Shown here: one piece after another, positions 35,345-44,183 of the stretch
Layout of the letters: every line of letters starts with the position of its first letter
Position numbering within the stretch: position 1 is the first letter of the stretch
The notes under the pieces: model-generated
What the model was told of the DNA's origin: nothing
The model's database searches: none
The model's input: the letters and a program-made list of their open reading frames with translations, nothing else
Source: Corynebacterium imitans
GTDB taxonomy: Bacteria > Actinomycetota > Actinomycetes > Mycobacteriales > Mycobacteriaceae
Direction of reading: 5' to 3'
NCBI RefSeq assembly: GCF_000739455.1
Contig: NZ_CP009211.1
Location: forward strand, 2,230,595-2,294,594
Length of the DNA stretch: 64,000 nucleotides
Position numbers and translations under genes: made by a program

Positions 35345-36880
35345 CTACACCGGGCGGAACGTGTCCGCGGAAGCTGCCTGCCAGTCCTCGGCCCAGGACG
35401 CCGGGGCACTATCAAGCAGCTGGCCCGGGGCGAGCCACTCGTAGAGCTCCGCGTACGAGCGCGCCTCGGTCGGCGAGACGTTACGACGCAGCATCGCCGG
35501 GGTAAGCTCCGCAGGATCGCTGACCCCCATCGACGCCATCAGCCGCACGGCCTGTGCAACCGTCGCCTTCTGGAAGTTGTAGACGGCGCGCGATTTCTCC
35601 TCCACAACGATCGCGCGGTTGCGGCGCGGGTCCTGCGTGGCCACGCCCGAGGGGCACTTGCCGGTGTGGCAGTGCTGCGCCTGGATGCAACCGAGCGCCA
35701 TCATCATGGCGCGCGCGGCGTTGGTGAAGTCGGCGCCCTGGATCAGGCGCATCACGATGTCCGAGCCGCCCGCGACCTTGCCGGACGCCCCGATTTTGAC
35801 CTGGTCGCGCAAACCGGTGCCGACAAGCGCGTTGTGCACCGTCATCAGCCCGTGCGTCAGTGGCATGCCCACGTGGTCCTCGAAGTCGATCGGGGCCGCG
35901 CCCGTGCCGCCCTCGGAGCCGTCAACAACGATGAAGTCCGGGGCGGTGCCCACCTCGCGCATCGCTTTACAGATCGCGAGCACTTCCCGACGACTACCCA
36001 CACACAGCTTGAACCCGACCGGTTTACCGCCGGCGAGCTCGCGCATCTGCGCAATGAACTCGATCAGCTCGACAGGGGTGGAAAAGACGCGGTGGCGGGC
36101 CGGGCTGATGCAGTCCTGGCCGCGCGGAATGCCACGGATCTCAGCCACTTCGGCGGTGATCTTGTCCGCTGGCAGCACGCCACCGATACCCGGTTTCGCG
36201 CCCTGACTCAGCTTCAGCTCCACCATTTTGACCTGATCATTCGCGGCCTTCTCGCGGAACTGTACGGGGTCAAAGTCCCCATCCGGGGTGCGCGCGCAGA
36301 AGTAGCCGGTGCCCAGCTCCCAAATCAGGTCACCGTTATTTTCCATGTGGTACGGGCTCAGCCCGCCCTCGCCCGTATCGTGGGCGAAACCGCCCAGCTC
36401 AGCGCCCTTGTTCAGCGCCCGAATCGCGTTGCGCGACAGCGAGCCGAAGCTCATAGCCGACACGTTCATCAGCGACATCGAGTAGGGCTTCGCACAGTCC
36501 TTGCCACCGATCAACGTGCGGGGCGTCTGTTCCGGCTGTGCGACGGGCGCGACCGAGTGCACGAGGTACTCGTGGCCTGGTTCAGACACGTTTTGTACCG
36601 TGCCGAAGGCGGTCTCGCTCTGTATACCCTTGGCGCGCTCGTAGATCGCGTTGCGCTGATCGCGGTTGAACGGGCGGCCGTCCCAATCGCGCTCGATGAA
36701 GTACTGACGTAGCTCCGGGCCAATGTCCGTGAGCAGATAGCGCATGTGCCCCAGCACCGGGTAGTTACGCAGGACTGGGTACTTCCGCTGCGTCAGGTCG
36801 TGGACGGCGACCCCGCCGAGCGCCGCCGCAGCGGCACCGAGGGCACCTTTAACAAGGGGTGCAGATTTTTCTTCAACCAT
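35345..36880 (-). CDS. FMN-binding glutamate-synthase-family protein
   Basis: Stand-alone homologue of the glutamate synthase large-subunit FMN domain, about 511 aa. A short N-terminal hydrophobic segment (LVKGALGAAAAALGGVAVHD) may attach it to the membrane. The core has GAKPGIGGVLPADKIT, DFIVVDGSEGGTGAAPIDF (flavin phosphate site) and CHTGKCPSGVATQDPRR, the cysteine cluster that binds 3Fe-4S in GltB. Lacking the glutaminase domain, its reaction is unknown. Start uncertain: ATG 36880 or GTG 36895. Confidence 0.88.
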   Translation of the reverse strand: MVEEKSAPLVKGALGAAAAALGGVAVHDLTQRKYPVLRNYPVLGHMRYLLTDIGPELRQYFIERDWDGRPFNRDQRNAIYERAKGIQSETAFGTVQNVSEPGHEYLVHSVAPVAQPEQTPRTLIGGKDCAKPYSMSLMNVSAMSFGSLSRNAIRALNKGAELGGFAHDTGEGGLSPYHMENNGDLIWELGTGYFCARTPDGDFDPVQFREKAANDQVKMVELKLSQGAKPGIGGVLPADKITAEVAEIRGIPRGQDCISPARHRVFSTPVELIEFIAQMRELAGGKPVGFKLCVGSRREVLAICKAMREVGTAPDFIVVDGSEGGTGAAPIDFEDHVGMPLTHGLMTVHNALVGTGLRDQVKIGASGKVAGGSDIVMRLIQGADFTNAARAMMMALGCIQAQHCHTGKCPSGVATQDPRRNRAIVVEEKSRAVYNFQKATVAQAVRLMASMGVSDPAELTPAMLRRNVSPTEARSYAELYEWLAPGQLLDSAPASWAEDWQAASADTFRPV

Positions 36881-36912
36881 ACTTCCATCATGCACCCCTT
36901 ATGCGGCAAGTT

Positions 36913-38232
36913 CTACAGGCTGCGCCCCAGGGCCCGCATGGTCCACCCCGCTTGCTGCCACGTGGGGACGTCGAGGACGTTGCGGCCGTCGATAAGCAGC
37001 GGCTGCTCCACAAGCTTCGCCGAGGCGACTGGATCCATCTCCTTGAACTGCTTCCACTCGGTGGCGAGAATCACCAGCTCAGCGCCCTCAAGTGCCTCAT
37101 CGAGTGTCTCTGCGTAGTCAAGCGTCGGGAACACGCGGCGGGCATTGTCCATCGCCTCCGGGTCAAACACGCGCACCGCGGCACCCGCGAGCGAGAGCTG
37201 GCCGGCCACCGCAAGCGCCGGCGAGTCGCGCACATCGTCAGAGTTCGGCTTAAATGCTGCGCCCAGCACCGTGATGCGGCGGCCAATCAGGCTACCCAGA
37301 TCCGCGCGCGCCATGTCCACCACGCGCTCGCGGCGACGCATGTTCACCGCATCCACCTCGCGCAGGAAGGTCAGCGCCTGGTCCGCGCCCAGCTCGCCCG
37401 CGCGCGCCATGAACGCCCGGATGTCCTTCGGCAGGCAGCCACCGCCGAAGCCCAGGCCCGCGCCCAGGAACTTGCGGCCGATACGGTCGTCGTAGCCAAT
37501 GGCGTCGGCCAGCTTGGTCACGTCCGCGCCCACAATCTCGCAGACCTCACTGACCGCGTTGATGAACGAGATCTTCGTGGCCAAAAAGGCGTTGGCGGAC
37601 ACCTTCACCAGCTCCGCGGTCTGCAAGTCGGTGGTGATGAACGGGGTGTCATTGGATAGCGGGGTCGCATACACCTCGCGCGCAATGGCTTCAGCCTGCG
37701 AATCCTCCGGGCGGGTGCCTAGCACAATGCGGTCCGGCTCAATCGTGTCCTTGACCGCGTAGCCCTCGCGCAGAAACTCCGGGTTCCACGCGATCTCCAA
37801 AGTGGTTCCCGGAGCGGCGAGGTTATTTGCGCGCTCCTGCAGCGCCGCGGCGGTACCCACCGGCACCGTCGACTTACCAAAGATGACGTGCGCACCCTCC
37901 AGGTGCGGCACCAACGAATCGATCACGGCCTCCACGTAGCGAGTATCCGCCGCGTAAGAGCCGCGCTGCTGCGGGGTCCCCACACCGATGAAGTGGACAC
38001 TGCCGAAGGCCGCCGCCTCCTCGTAAGAGGTGGTGAAATCCAGGCGACCAGCGGCCATGTTGCGCTCAAGTACCTCCGGCAGGCCCGGCTCGTAGAACGG
38101 GACCTTTCCGGCCTTGAGCTGATCGATCTTTTCTTGGTCTACGTCCACGCCCAGCACCTCATGGCCAAGTTCAGCCATGCATGCCGCGTGGGTTGCACCG
38201 AGATATCCGGTGCCAATTACTGTCATCCGCAT
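36913..38232 (-). CDS. udgA: UDP-glucose 6-dehydrogenase
   Basis: Makes UDP-glucuronate from UDP-glucose with 2 NAD+, 439 aa. NAD motif TVIGTGYLGATHAACMAE, the catalytic-Cys region LGFGGGCLPKDIRAF and the C-terminal substrate domain (VLGAAFKPNSDDVRDSPAL) are intact. CATAAT ends 8 nt before the ATG, so the mRNA is probably leaderless. The product would supply glucuronate for envelope glycans. Confidence 0.95.
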   Translation of the reverse strand: MRMTVIGTGYLGATHAACMAELGHEVLGVDVDQEKIDQLKAGKVPFYEPGLPEVLERNMAAGRLDFTTSYEEAAAFGSVHFIGVGTPQQRGSYAADTRYVEAVIDSLVPHLEGAHVIFGKSTVPVGTAAALQERANNLAAPGTTLEIAWNPEFLREGYAVKDTIEPDRIVLGTRPEDSQAEAIAREVYATPLSNDTPFITTDLQTAELVKVSANAFLATKISFINAVSEVCEIVGADVTKLADAIGYDDRIGRKFLGAGLGFGGGCLPKDIRAFMARAGELGADQALTFLREVDAVNMRRRERVVDMARADLGSLIGRRITVLGAAFKPNSDDVRDSPALAVAGQLSLAGAAVRVFDPEAMDNARRVFPTLDYAETLDEALEGAELVILATEWKQFKEMDPVASAKLVEQPLLIDGRNVLDVPTWQQAGWTMRALGRSL

Positions 38233-38340
38233 AACTGCCTATTATGCCCGGTCGGGTCGGACACGGCAGGGTGAGGGGCATGGGTGAACGAGGAACGCCG
38301 CATTTTTTCAATGTTGCAAAGAAGCAGCGCGGGACGCGAA

Positions 38341-38376
38341 CCTATTTTGCAAAAATCGCTGTTTTTGAAAAATAGG
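38341..38376 (-). terminator. AT-rich stem-loop downstream of dcd
   Basis: CCTATTTT (38341-38348) pairs with AAAATAGG (38369-38376), and AAAAA/TTTTT pair inside with a 2x2 internal loop. It begins one base after the dcd stop. Strong by symmetry though AT-rich. Confidence 0.6.
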
Positions 38377-38377
38377 G

Positions 38378-38941
38378 CTAGCGGAAGTTCAAGTACGCGC
38401 GCGACGGCGTGGGCCCGCGCTGGCCCTGGTACTTCGAGCCGAGCGCGCCCGAGCCGTACGGGACTTCCGCGGGCGAGGACATGTTGAAGATGGCGAGCTG
38501 GCCGACCTTCATGCCGGGCCACAGCGTGATCGGCAGGTTCGCCACGTTCGACAGCTCGAGGGTGATGTGGCCGGAAAAGCCCGGGTCAATGAAGCCAGCC
38601 GTGGAGTGCGTGAGCAGGCCAAGTCGGCCCAACGAACTCTTGCCTTCCAGGCGGCCGGCCAAGTCAGCGGGCAGCGTGAAATGCTCCAGCGTGGACGCCA
38701 GCACGAACTCACCCGGGTGCAGAACGAAGGCCTCACCCTCGGGTACCTCCACTGCCGTGGTCAGATCCGGCATTTCCAGCTTCGGATCGATGTGCGTGTA
38801 CTTCGAGTTATTGAAGACGCGGAAGAACTTATCCATGCGCACGTCAATTGAGCTCGGCTGCACCAGCGAAGCGTCGTACGGGTCGATGCCGAGGCGGCCG
38901 GAATCAATAGCGTCACGGATGTCATGATCTGAAAGAAGCAC
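38378..38941 (-). CDS. dcd: dCTP deaminase (probably bifunctional, dUMP-forming)
   Basis: Trimeric nucleotide enzyme of 187 aa. [42 protein letters not shown] and [14 protein letters not shown] are the dCTP deaminase motifs. The sequence is very close to mycobacterial Dcd:Dut, which converts dCTP directly to dUMP, so the bifunctional activity is inferred. GTG start with TATGCT 6 nt upstream, a leaderless layout. Confidence 0.95.
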   Translation of the reverse strand: MLLSDHDIRDAIDSGRLGIDPYDASLVQPSSIDVRMDKFFRVFNNSKYTHIDPKLEMPDLTTAVEVPEGEAFVLHPGEFVLASTLEHFTLPADLAGRLEGKSSLGRLGLLTHSTAGFIDPGFSGHITLELSNVANLPITLWPGMKVGQLAIFNMSSPAEVPYGSGALGSKYQGQRGPTPSRAYLNFR

Positions 38942-39031
38942 GCCATAAGCATACGGCAGGCTCGTTTTCCGATTCAGGGAGGGACGGTGCTACAGTATCC
39001 CCATTGTCGCGCATATCATTGTGCGGCAGAT

Positions 39032-39105
39032 GCCGGCGTAGTTTAGTGGTAGAACATCAGCTTCCCAAGCTGAGAGTGCGAGTTCGATTCTCGTCGCCGG
39101 CTCCA
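39032..39105 (+). tRNA. tRNA-Gly (anticodon CCC)
   Basis: The cloverleaf is complete. Acceptor GCCGGCG pairs with CGCCGGC, the D arm is GTTTAGTGGTAGAAC, and the anticodon stem TCAGC/GCTGA encloses TTCCCAA. The T arm has TTCGATT, and CCA is encoded at 39103-39105. A TACAGT hexamer about 40 bases upstream may be the -10. Confidence 0.95.
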
Positions 39106-39140
39106 CTACTGCCAGGGGCTTTGTTAACGGGGTGGGCCGT

Positions 39141-39162
39141 TGGTCATGCAGATGGTCATGCA
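39141..39162 (+). repeat. Direct repeat TGGTCATGCA x2
   Basis: Two identical 10-mers separated by 2 bases, 36 bases after the tRNA-Gly gene. tRNA 3' flanks are common integration sites, but no integrase gene is adjacent. Confidence 0.5.
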
Positions 39163-39185
39163 ATGATTTGCACGGAAAACGCTAA

Positions 39186-39225
39186 ACCCCCGCGCCGACT
39201 TTGTCGAGTGCGGGGGTAGTTTTTA
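39186..39225 (+). terminator. Terminator downstream of tRNA-Gly
   Basis: ACCCCCGC pairs with GCGGGGGT, with an inner CGAC/GTCG stem, followed by AGTTTTTA. Confidence 0.8.
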
Positions 39226-39277
39226 TGCCGGTTTGGTGGGGCGGGAGCTCGGTCTTGGTGGTCGGGGCCATCGAGTG

Positions 39278-39416
39278 TAAATGGAGCTAGCTCCATTTAG
39301 GACAACCGCCGACACGCGACCAGGCGTTTTCCAGACGCGCCAGAGCCAAATGGAGCTAGCTCCCTTTAGATCAACGGTTTAGAACAACAGGTTTAGAGCT
39401 ACCGTTTAGAGCTACC
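39278..39416. repeat. Palindromes and short tandem repeats between tRNA-Gly and next gene
   Basis: A perfect 22-bp palindrome lies at 39278-39299 (half site TAAATGGAGCT), with an imperfect copy at 39348-39367. Five related 13-14 mers of the form NTTTAG..(CAACN/CTACC) follow at 39296, 39365, 39378, 39391 and 39404; the last two are identical (GTTTAGAGCTACC). No coding frame is credible across the 300-base stretch. It could be a protein-binding array or remnant of a repeat element. Confidence 0.6.
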
Positions 39417-39439
39417 GCCCGACCCAACCAAGCCCCGCG

Positions 39440-39967
39440 TCACGCCCTACACTGCCCGATCACCGTGTACGAGAGCACGGCGGTGTCGCCGGATGCGAAC
39501 TGGAGCACGTGCCATTTCGGGTGGAAGCGCGTCGCCGCTGCCAGCTGGCGCGGGTTGTGGAACCAGCCTTGGACCACGCCATCATCGTGTGCGAAGGTCA
39601 CCTTCGTGCCTTCGACCTGCAGGACTTCGATGTCGCCCCAGCCGCCCTCCTCACGGTCGTTCAGCGCCCGCAGGATCGGGATCCAGTGGGGGCGGTGGCC
39701 GGAGGCGACGAGCTGGCAGTAAGTGTGATCGGTAGGCACCCCACCTGCCGTTTCCGCTGGGAGGGAAACGAGCTGGCCGTCGTCGTGCGAGCGCAGCTGG
39801 TTGCGTTCGGGCGAGAAGTCGAACCTCGCACCGGCCCGACGGACAGCGTCGAGGGCGTCGAAGGGGGTGGCGAAGGCGCGGACGTGCAGCTCACCGCCCG
39901 CGTGAAACGTCAGAGTTGTGTGCTGGATGTTGTCGAGTGTGGCCGGAATCCAGGAAACGGATGCCAT
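39440..39967 (-). CDS. Conserved hypothetical protein, 175 aa
   Basis: No signal peptide, membrane helix or known motif. It starts MASVSWIPATLDNIQHTTLT, preceded by GGAGAG, and is rich in Trp, His and short beta-strand patterns (WHVLQFASGDTAVLSYTVIG), suggesting a small soluble beta-rich domain. The longer reading to 40042 lacks a ribosome-binding site. It is head to head with the esterase gene. Function unknown. Confidence 0.75.
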   Translation of the reverse strand: MASVSWIPATLDNIQHTTLTFHAGGELHVRAFATPFDALDAVRRAGARFDFSPERNQLRSHDDGQLVSLPAETAGGVPTDHTYCQLVASGHRPHWIPILRALNDREEGGWGDIEVLQVEGTKVTFAHDDGVVQGWFHNPRQLAAATRFHPKWHVLQFASGDTAVLSYTVIGQCRA

Positions 39968-40156
39968 GATGGCTCTCCTTGTAAAAGTCGCACTTTCGGC
40001 GCGCGGGTGTGCAGACGCCGACAGATCTTCTCCCGGGGGCACCGTGCGCGATCAGCGCGGTTGCCAGCCGACGGGCCGGGAGGCCTTGCCCATGAGAGGG
40101 CTCGTCGGACTTCGTGATCCGTAGCCAAGCATAGCAGCTCCCTTATGCTGGGGGCT

Positions 40157-40993
40157 ATGAAGCTTGCGACCATGATGATTGCTGGTTCGGCCGCGATCGG
40201 TGCCGTGCAGGCTGCGCGCAACCGCCCGCCGCTGCCGTTTAATGACCCGGACTTTGCCCCCACCCACGAGTCCCCGGTGCTCTTCATCCACGGGGTGACC
40301 AGCCGCAGCCGCGCCTTCCGACCGAACGCGGAGCGGCTTCGCGACGAGGGCTTCTGGGTTTGGGGCTACGACTACGGCGACATGTTCGCCCCCGGCTTCT
40401 ACGGCATGGGCAACTTGGACAGCATTATCGAGGACGTACACGCCAACGTCGACCACGTATTGGAACAGACCGGGGCCGAGCAGTTGGACATAGTCGCCCA
40501 CTCGCAGGGCGGGCTGATGACCAAGCTCTTCATCGCCAACGGGGGTGCGTCGAAGGTGCGGCGCGTGGTAGCGATGGGCGCGAACTTCCACGGCACAGAC
40601 GTGCGCGGGCGGGCGACTCGGTTCGCACCGCTGATTTCCCGCTACCCGCGGGCGGCCTCCACGCTCGCCTCGCCGGGCGTGATCCAGCAGTTAGCCGATT
40701 CGCCGTGGGTTCGTACCCACCTCAACGTGCCGGATACGTACCCGGAGATCGTCTATACCTCCCTCTACTCGCCTGCGGACGTGCTGGTGACGCCGAACGA
40801 GACGTCGATGCTCGCGTCGGTAAGCGGGGCGGATGTGGTCAACATCAACGTCGCCGAGGCCTACGGCGGTTACGCCCCGCGGCATGCGCTCATGGAGCGC
40901 GACCCGCTGTTTATCGAGCTCACCTTGTGGGGGCTCACCCGCGAGCGCGGCGAGCATACCCCGCCGCGCATCCCGTGGGCGGAGGAGGGCTAG
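40157..40993 (+). CDS. Lipase/esterase, alpha/beta-hydrolase fold, exported
   Basis: Product of 278 aa from ATG 40157. The N-terminus (MKLATMMIAGSAAIGAVQAA) can serve as a signal or anchor. LFIHGVTSRSRAF is the oxyanion-hole HG motif, VAHSQGGLMTKL the nucleophile elbow, and later Asp (SPADVLV) and His (GYAPRHALM) can complete the triad. This is the class 2 lipase (LipA/EstA) pattern. TATGCT ends 7 nt before the ATG (leaderless). Its stop overlaps the VanW gene stop by 4 bases. Confidence 0.88.
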   Translation: MKLATMMIAGSAAIGAVQAARNRPPLPFNDPDFAPTHESPVLFIHGVTSRSRAFRPNAERLRDEGFWVWGYDYGDMFAPGFYGMGNLDSIIEDVHANVDHVLEQTGAEQLDIVAHSQGGLMTKLFIANGGASKVRRVVAMGANFHGTDVRGRATRFAPLISRYPRAASTLASPGVIQQLADSPWVRTHLNVPDTYPEIVYTSLYSPADVLVTPNETSMLASVSGADVVNINVAEAYGGYAPRHALMERDPLFIELTLWGLTRERGEHTPPRIPWAEEG

Positions 40994-42672
40994 CCGCACT
41001 TCACGATCGGCTCGGGGTCGTAGACCGTGGTTTGGGTTTCCTGGTCGATGAGGTTGCCCGAAAGATCGTAGATGCTGCGGGTATCCGAGGTGGTAAAGCC
41101 CGGCGCGCCACCCGACGGGATGCAACCCTCACCGGCCGCGTTGATGGTGTTGGGCTGGGTCTGCGCCCAGCGCCCGCCGTTGGAGGACTCCACGTTGACG
41201 TGTTTGACGCCCATGAGGCGCACGGTGATCTCGCCGCCGGAAACGCCCGTCTGGATGCGTACCGGGGTGGGCGAGTCATTGCGGAACTGCAGGTCGATTG
41301 CGCCCTCGTAGACGGTGGCTTCGCGGCCTGCCGGGTAGCGGGAGATGTAGTAGGAGTGCGGCGTGTGCGCGATGTCGGTCATGCCGCCGAAGTAGGCGGC
41401 GTTGTACAAGGTGGTGGCGAACTGGGAGATGCCGCCGCCGACGGCCATGCCGGAGCGACCGTTGATGATGATGCCGGATTCCACGTACCCCTGTGCTGTG
41501 CCGCGCGGGCCGGTGTAGCCGTTGAGGGAGAAGGTCTCGCCGGGGTTCACAATCGCGCCGTTGACGGTCTGGGCCACGAGCGCGATGTTGGTGCCTGAAG
41601 CTCCGGAGAAGCCGCCGGTGGAAAAGGAGCTGACCTCCTGGTCAAACGTGGCGTTCTCGGCTTCCTCAGTGGTGAAGTCCGCTGGGACCGGTTTGTAGTC
41701 TGCGTCCCAGGTGCGCTCGCCGTCGCGCAGGAGGCGATCCTCGAATCCTGCGAAGGTGGCGTCCCAGTCCACGGCGATGCCGTCGGTAGACGGCTCGACC
41801 CCGCCGCCTTCGAGTACGCGGGCGTTGTGCATCTCGACCTGGGTGGCGACGAGTGTTTCGCCCAGGATGGCGCCCGCGACGTCGCGGTGCACCTTGGGCA
41901 CGATCGCGCCTTCCACGTTGGGAAATTCTACGACCTCGCCGATGCGCGCGGCTGGGATCTCGGCGGTTGCGTCCTCGCGGCCGTTGACGGTCAGCGGTCC
42001 GGACAGCGCCGTTTTCACCGGCCCATCCATCGCCTCCTTGATCACCTCGTCGTTGATCGCGGGCTGCACGGGATCTGGTGTGATCTCGACGCCCTCGGGG
42101 TCGAGCCAGTTGCTGGTCACGGCCTCGCGCAGCGTGCCCGGGTTGACCTCTTGGCCCAACTCCGGGTCCTTCACTTCGGCCTTACCGCCTTCGATGTGGA
42201 TGCTGCCGTCTTTCGGGGCGAGGTAGAGCTCGTCCTGCACGCGGGCGAGCTCCGGGCGCAGCTTGGCCTCGTCAACACTGCTCTGCGCCTCTACTTCGTG
42301 CGTCCGGAACAGTCCTACCAGTCGCGGGATGGGGTTGGCGGACTGGATACCGGCGGCGTCCACCGTGCCTTGCCAGTCAATGTCTAACCCCGCGTTGGCG
42401 GGCACGAGCTGCGCGCGCTTGCCTGCGGCGCTGATCTCTACCGGCGTGCCTGCTACCCCGCCGAGCTCCTCTTTGAGGTGCTCGCTGGCCTCGTCGGGGG
42501 ACATCCCGCCGATGGCGACGCCGCCCACGGTGGTCCCGCGTGGGACGTTGCCGCGGTTGAGCGCCAAGTCCGCCAGGTAGATGGCCAAGACGACTGCGAG
42601 CAGGCCGAGAACGGTGCCGAGCGCGATCGTGCCCGCGCGGCCCCGGGACTTTTGCCGATGGGAAGTACTCAC
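40990..42672 (-). CDS. VanW-family membrane protein with peptidoglycan-binding-like repeats
   Basis: Product of 560 aa. One N-terminal membrane helix (GTIALGTVLGLLAVVLAIYLADLAL) is followed by repeated PG_binding_4-like segments (NVPRGTTVGGVAIGGMSPDEA). The VanW domain has NPGETFSLNGYTGPRGTAQGY and AVGGGISQFATTLYNAAYF. The topology puts the body outside the membrane, where it may act in cell-wall assembly; VanW's biochemical role is not settled. Start GTG 42672, with TACCCT ending 7 nt upstream; the reading extended to 42966 runs through the next gene. Confidence 0.9.
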   Translation of the reverse strand: MSTSHRQKSRGRAGTIALGTVLGLLAVVLAIYLADLALNRGNVPRGTTVGGVAIGGMSPDEASEHLKEELGGVAGTPVEISAAGKRAQLVPANAGLDIDWQGTVDAAGIQSANPIPRLVGLFRTHEVEAQSSVDEAKLRPELARVQDELYLAPKDGSIHIEGGKAEVKDPELGQEVNPGTLREAVTSNWLDPEGVEITPDPVQPAINDEVIKEAMDGPVKTALSGPLTVNGREDATAEIPAARIGEVVEFPNVEGAIVPKVHRDVAGAILGETLVATQVEMHNARVLEGGGVEPSTDGIAVDWDATFAGFEDRLLRDGERTWDADYKPVPADFTTEEAENATFDQEVSSFSTGGFSGASGTNIALVAQTVNGAIVNPGETFSLNGYTGPRGTAQGYVESGIIINGRSGMAVGGGISQFATTLYNAAYFGGMTDIAHTPHSYYISRYPAGREATVYEGAIDLQFRNDSPTPVRIQTGVSGGEITVRLMGVKHVNVESSNGGRWAQTQPNTINAAGEGCIPSGGAPGFTTSDTRSIYDLSGNLIDQETQTTVYDPEPIVKCG

Positions 42673-42694
42673 CTCACACAGGGTACACAGGCCG

Positions 42695-43909
42695 CTATAA
42701 TCCGACGTCGAGTAACTGCTGCTGGGTGCGCACCGCAGCCTCGTCGACGCGCGCCTCGGGCAGCTCCCCTGACTCCACAGCGGCGACCACCACATCAATA
42801 ACGTGCGGGATATCCGCCCCGGAGGACCACAGCGCCTGGTCGGCACCAGCAGCGATGGCGAGCTTGACCGCTTCCGGGGTCGGCGCGTAGTCCAAGATTC
42901 CGCGCATGCCGGACAAATCGTCGGTGACCACCACGCCGCCGAACGGCTCCCCGCCCGGGTAGTCACCCTCGCGCAGAATGCGGTAGGCCTCAGGATTCAG
43001 CGAGCTGGGCACGCCCTCAGGCCCCATCCCGGGCACGATCATGTGCCCCATCATCACGCTGGCGTGCGGGAAGCGGGCAAGTAATGGGCCGAAGGGGCGC
43101 ATGTCCAGTTCGCGTACCTGGTCCAGCGGCGGGGTGACGGCAAGTTCGTGGTGCGTGTCGCCCGAGGCGCGGCCGTGGCCGGGGAAGTGTTTGAAGGTGG
43201 GGGTGACGTGGGCGTCGATAAGCCCTTGCGCGAAGAGGGTGCCGACCCGCACGACTTCCTCGGGGTGGCCGCTGAAGGCGCGGTCGCCGACGATGGCGAG
43301 CCCGGTGACGTCGAGATCCAAAAGCGGGGCGTAATCCACGTTCACGCCGCGGGTGCGCAGGGCCCGTCCGATGTCGTAGCCGGTGCCTTGGATCACCTCG
43401 GGCGGGCGGGTGGCCAGCTCGCGCGGGGCCATGAACTGGCCGAGCACGTCGGTATGGCGCTGCACGCGCCCGCCCTCGAAGTCGATGGCGACGGAAAACG
43501 GGTAGCGGTACTCGGCGCGCAGCGCGTCGATGTTGTGGCCCTCGGCGGTCAGCAGCGCCGGGTCCGCCCAGCTGGGGATGATCAGCCCGCCGACGCCCTG
43601 ATCCAAAGCTGCTCGCGCCTGCCGCTCGTTGCTCACGCCCACCACCATCAGCGAGGCCACCTTGGCGCGCAGGTCTTGTGGCACCCGCTGCTGGGCGGGG
43701 TTCGGCGCTGGCGGTGCTGGCGGCGCGGGCGGTGCAGCCGGTGGCGGCGGGGCGGGCGCTGCGACCTGGGGTGACTCCGGCTCGCTGGGCACGCGCGAGC
43801 TTAAAGAGAAGGCGAGGAGCGCCGCGACGACAAGGCCGCCGACGGTGAGCGCCACCGCCCGCCATTGGGCCGGTTTAAGCGCTGGTTGTAGTTCCCGTGC
43901 CACGGACAC
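42695..43909 (-). CDS. Glycoside hydrolase family 3, beta-N-acetylhexosaminidase (NagZ-like)
   Basis: Membrane-anchored, exported glycosidase of 404 aa. One helix (AVALTVGGLVVAALLAFSL) leads to a Pro/Ala-rich linker and the GH3 barrel. KHFPGHG(R) carries the catalytic His of NagZ-type enzymes and VVVTDDLSGM the nucleophile Asp region. The likely substrate is cell-wall muropeptide or other N-acetylglucosamine glycans. GTG start after AGAGGGG. It lies 22 bases upstream of vanW on the same strand and may be cotranscribed. Confidence 0.9.
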   Translation of the reverse strand: MSVARELQPALKPAQWRAVALTVGGLVVAALLAFSLSSRVPSEPESPQVAAPAPPPPAAPPAPPAPPAPNPAQQRVPQDLRAKVASLMVVGVSNERQARAALDQGVGGLIIPSWADPALLTAEGHNIDALRAEYRYPFSVAIDFEGGRVQRHTDVLGQFMAPRELATRPPEVIQGTGYDIGRALRTRGVNVDYAPLLDLDVTGLAIVGDRAFSGHPEEVVRVGTLFAQGLIDAHVTPTFKHFPGHGRASGDTHHELAVTPPLDQVRELDMRPFGPLLARFPHASVMMGHMIVPGMGPEGVPSSLNPEAYRILREGDYPGGEPFGGVVVTDDLSGMRGILDYAPTPEAVKLAIAAGADQALWSSGADIPHVIDVVVAAVESGELPEARVDEAAVRTQQQLLDVGL

Positions 43910-43970
43910 ACCCCCTCTACTTGTTCTGCGAAAACGCTACTAGTGTAGTCCTGCTGGTAGGCTTTCGCCC

Positions 43971-44180
43971 ATGTCCCACCGAGTATTCAACCTGCCAGCG
44001 TCGTTGCCGCGCCGTGCGGCGAACCCGGTGCTCGCCTCCGCCGTCGTCGGGGTGGTCCTGGGTGTGGCCGGGGTGCTCGGCGTGGCGGCTGTCTCCGGGC
44101 AGAGCACCGTGCCGCAGGGCGGTGCCGTCACGGCAGATGAGGCTGTGCTCGGCGGGCCGGAGTACGGCTCCCGGGAGTAG
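43971..44180 (+). CDS. DUF2613 small membrane protein
   Basis: A 69-aa protein with one membrane helix (NPVLASAVVGVVLGVAGVLG) and a short acidic outer tail. DUF2613 proteins are found beside aftD in corynebacteria. TAGGCT ends 7 nt before the ATG, a leaderless promoter. It stops 3 bases before the aftD start, so they form an operon. Function unknown; an accessory role to AftD is inferred. Confidence 0.88.
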   Translation: MSHRVFNLPASLPRRAANPVLASAVVGVVLGVAGVLGVAAVSGQSTVPQGGAVTADEAVLGGPEYGSRE

Positions 44181-44183
44181 CCC

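Noticed and set aside
39365..39416. CRISPR array after tRNA-Gly
   Set aside because: Units are 13-14 bases, almost without spacers, and no cas genes are present.
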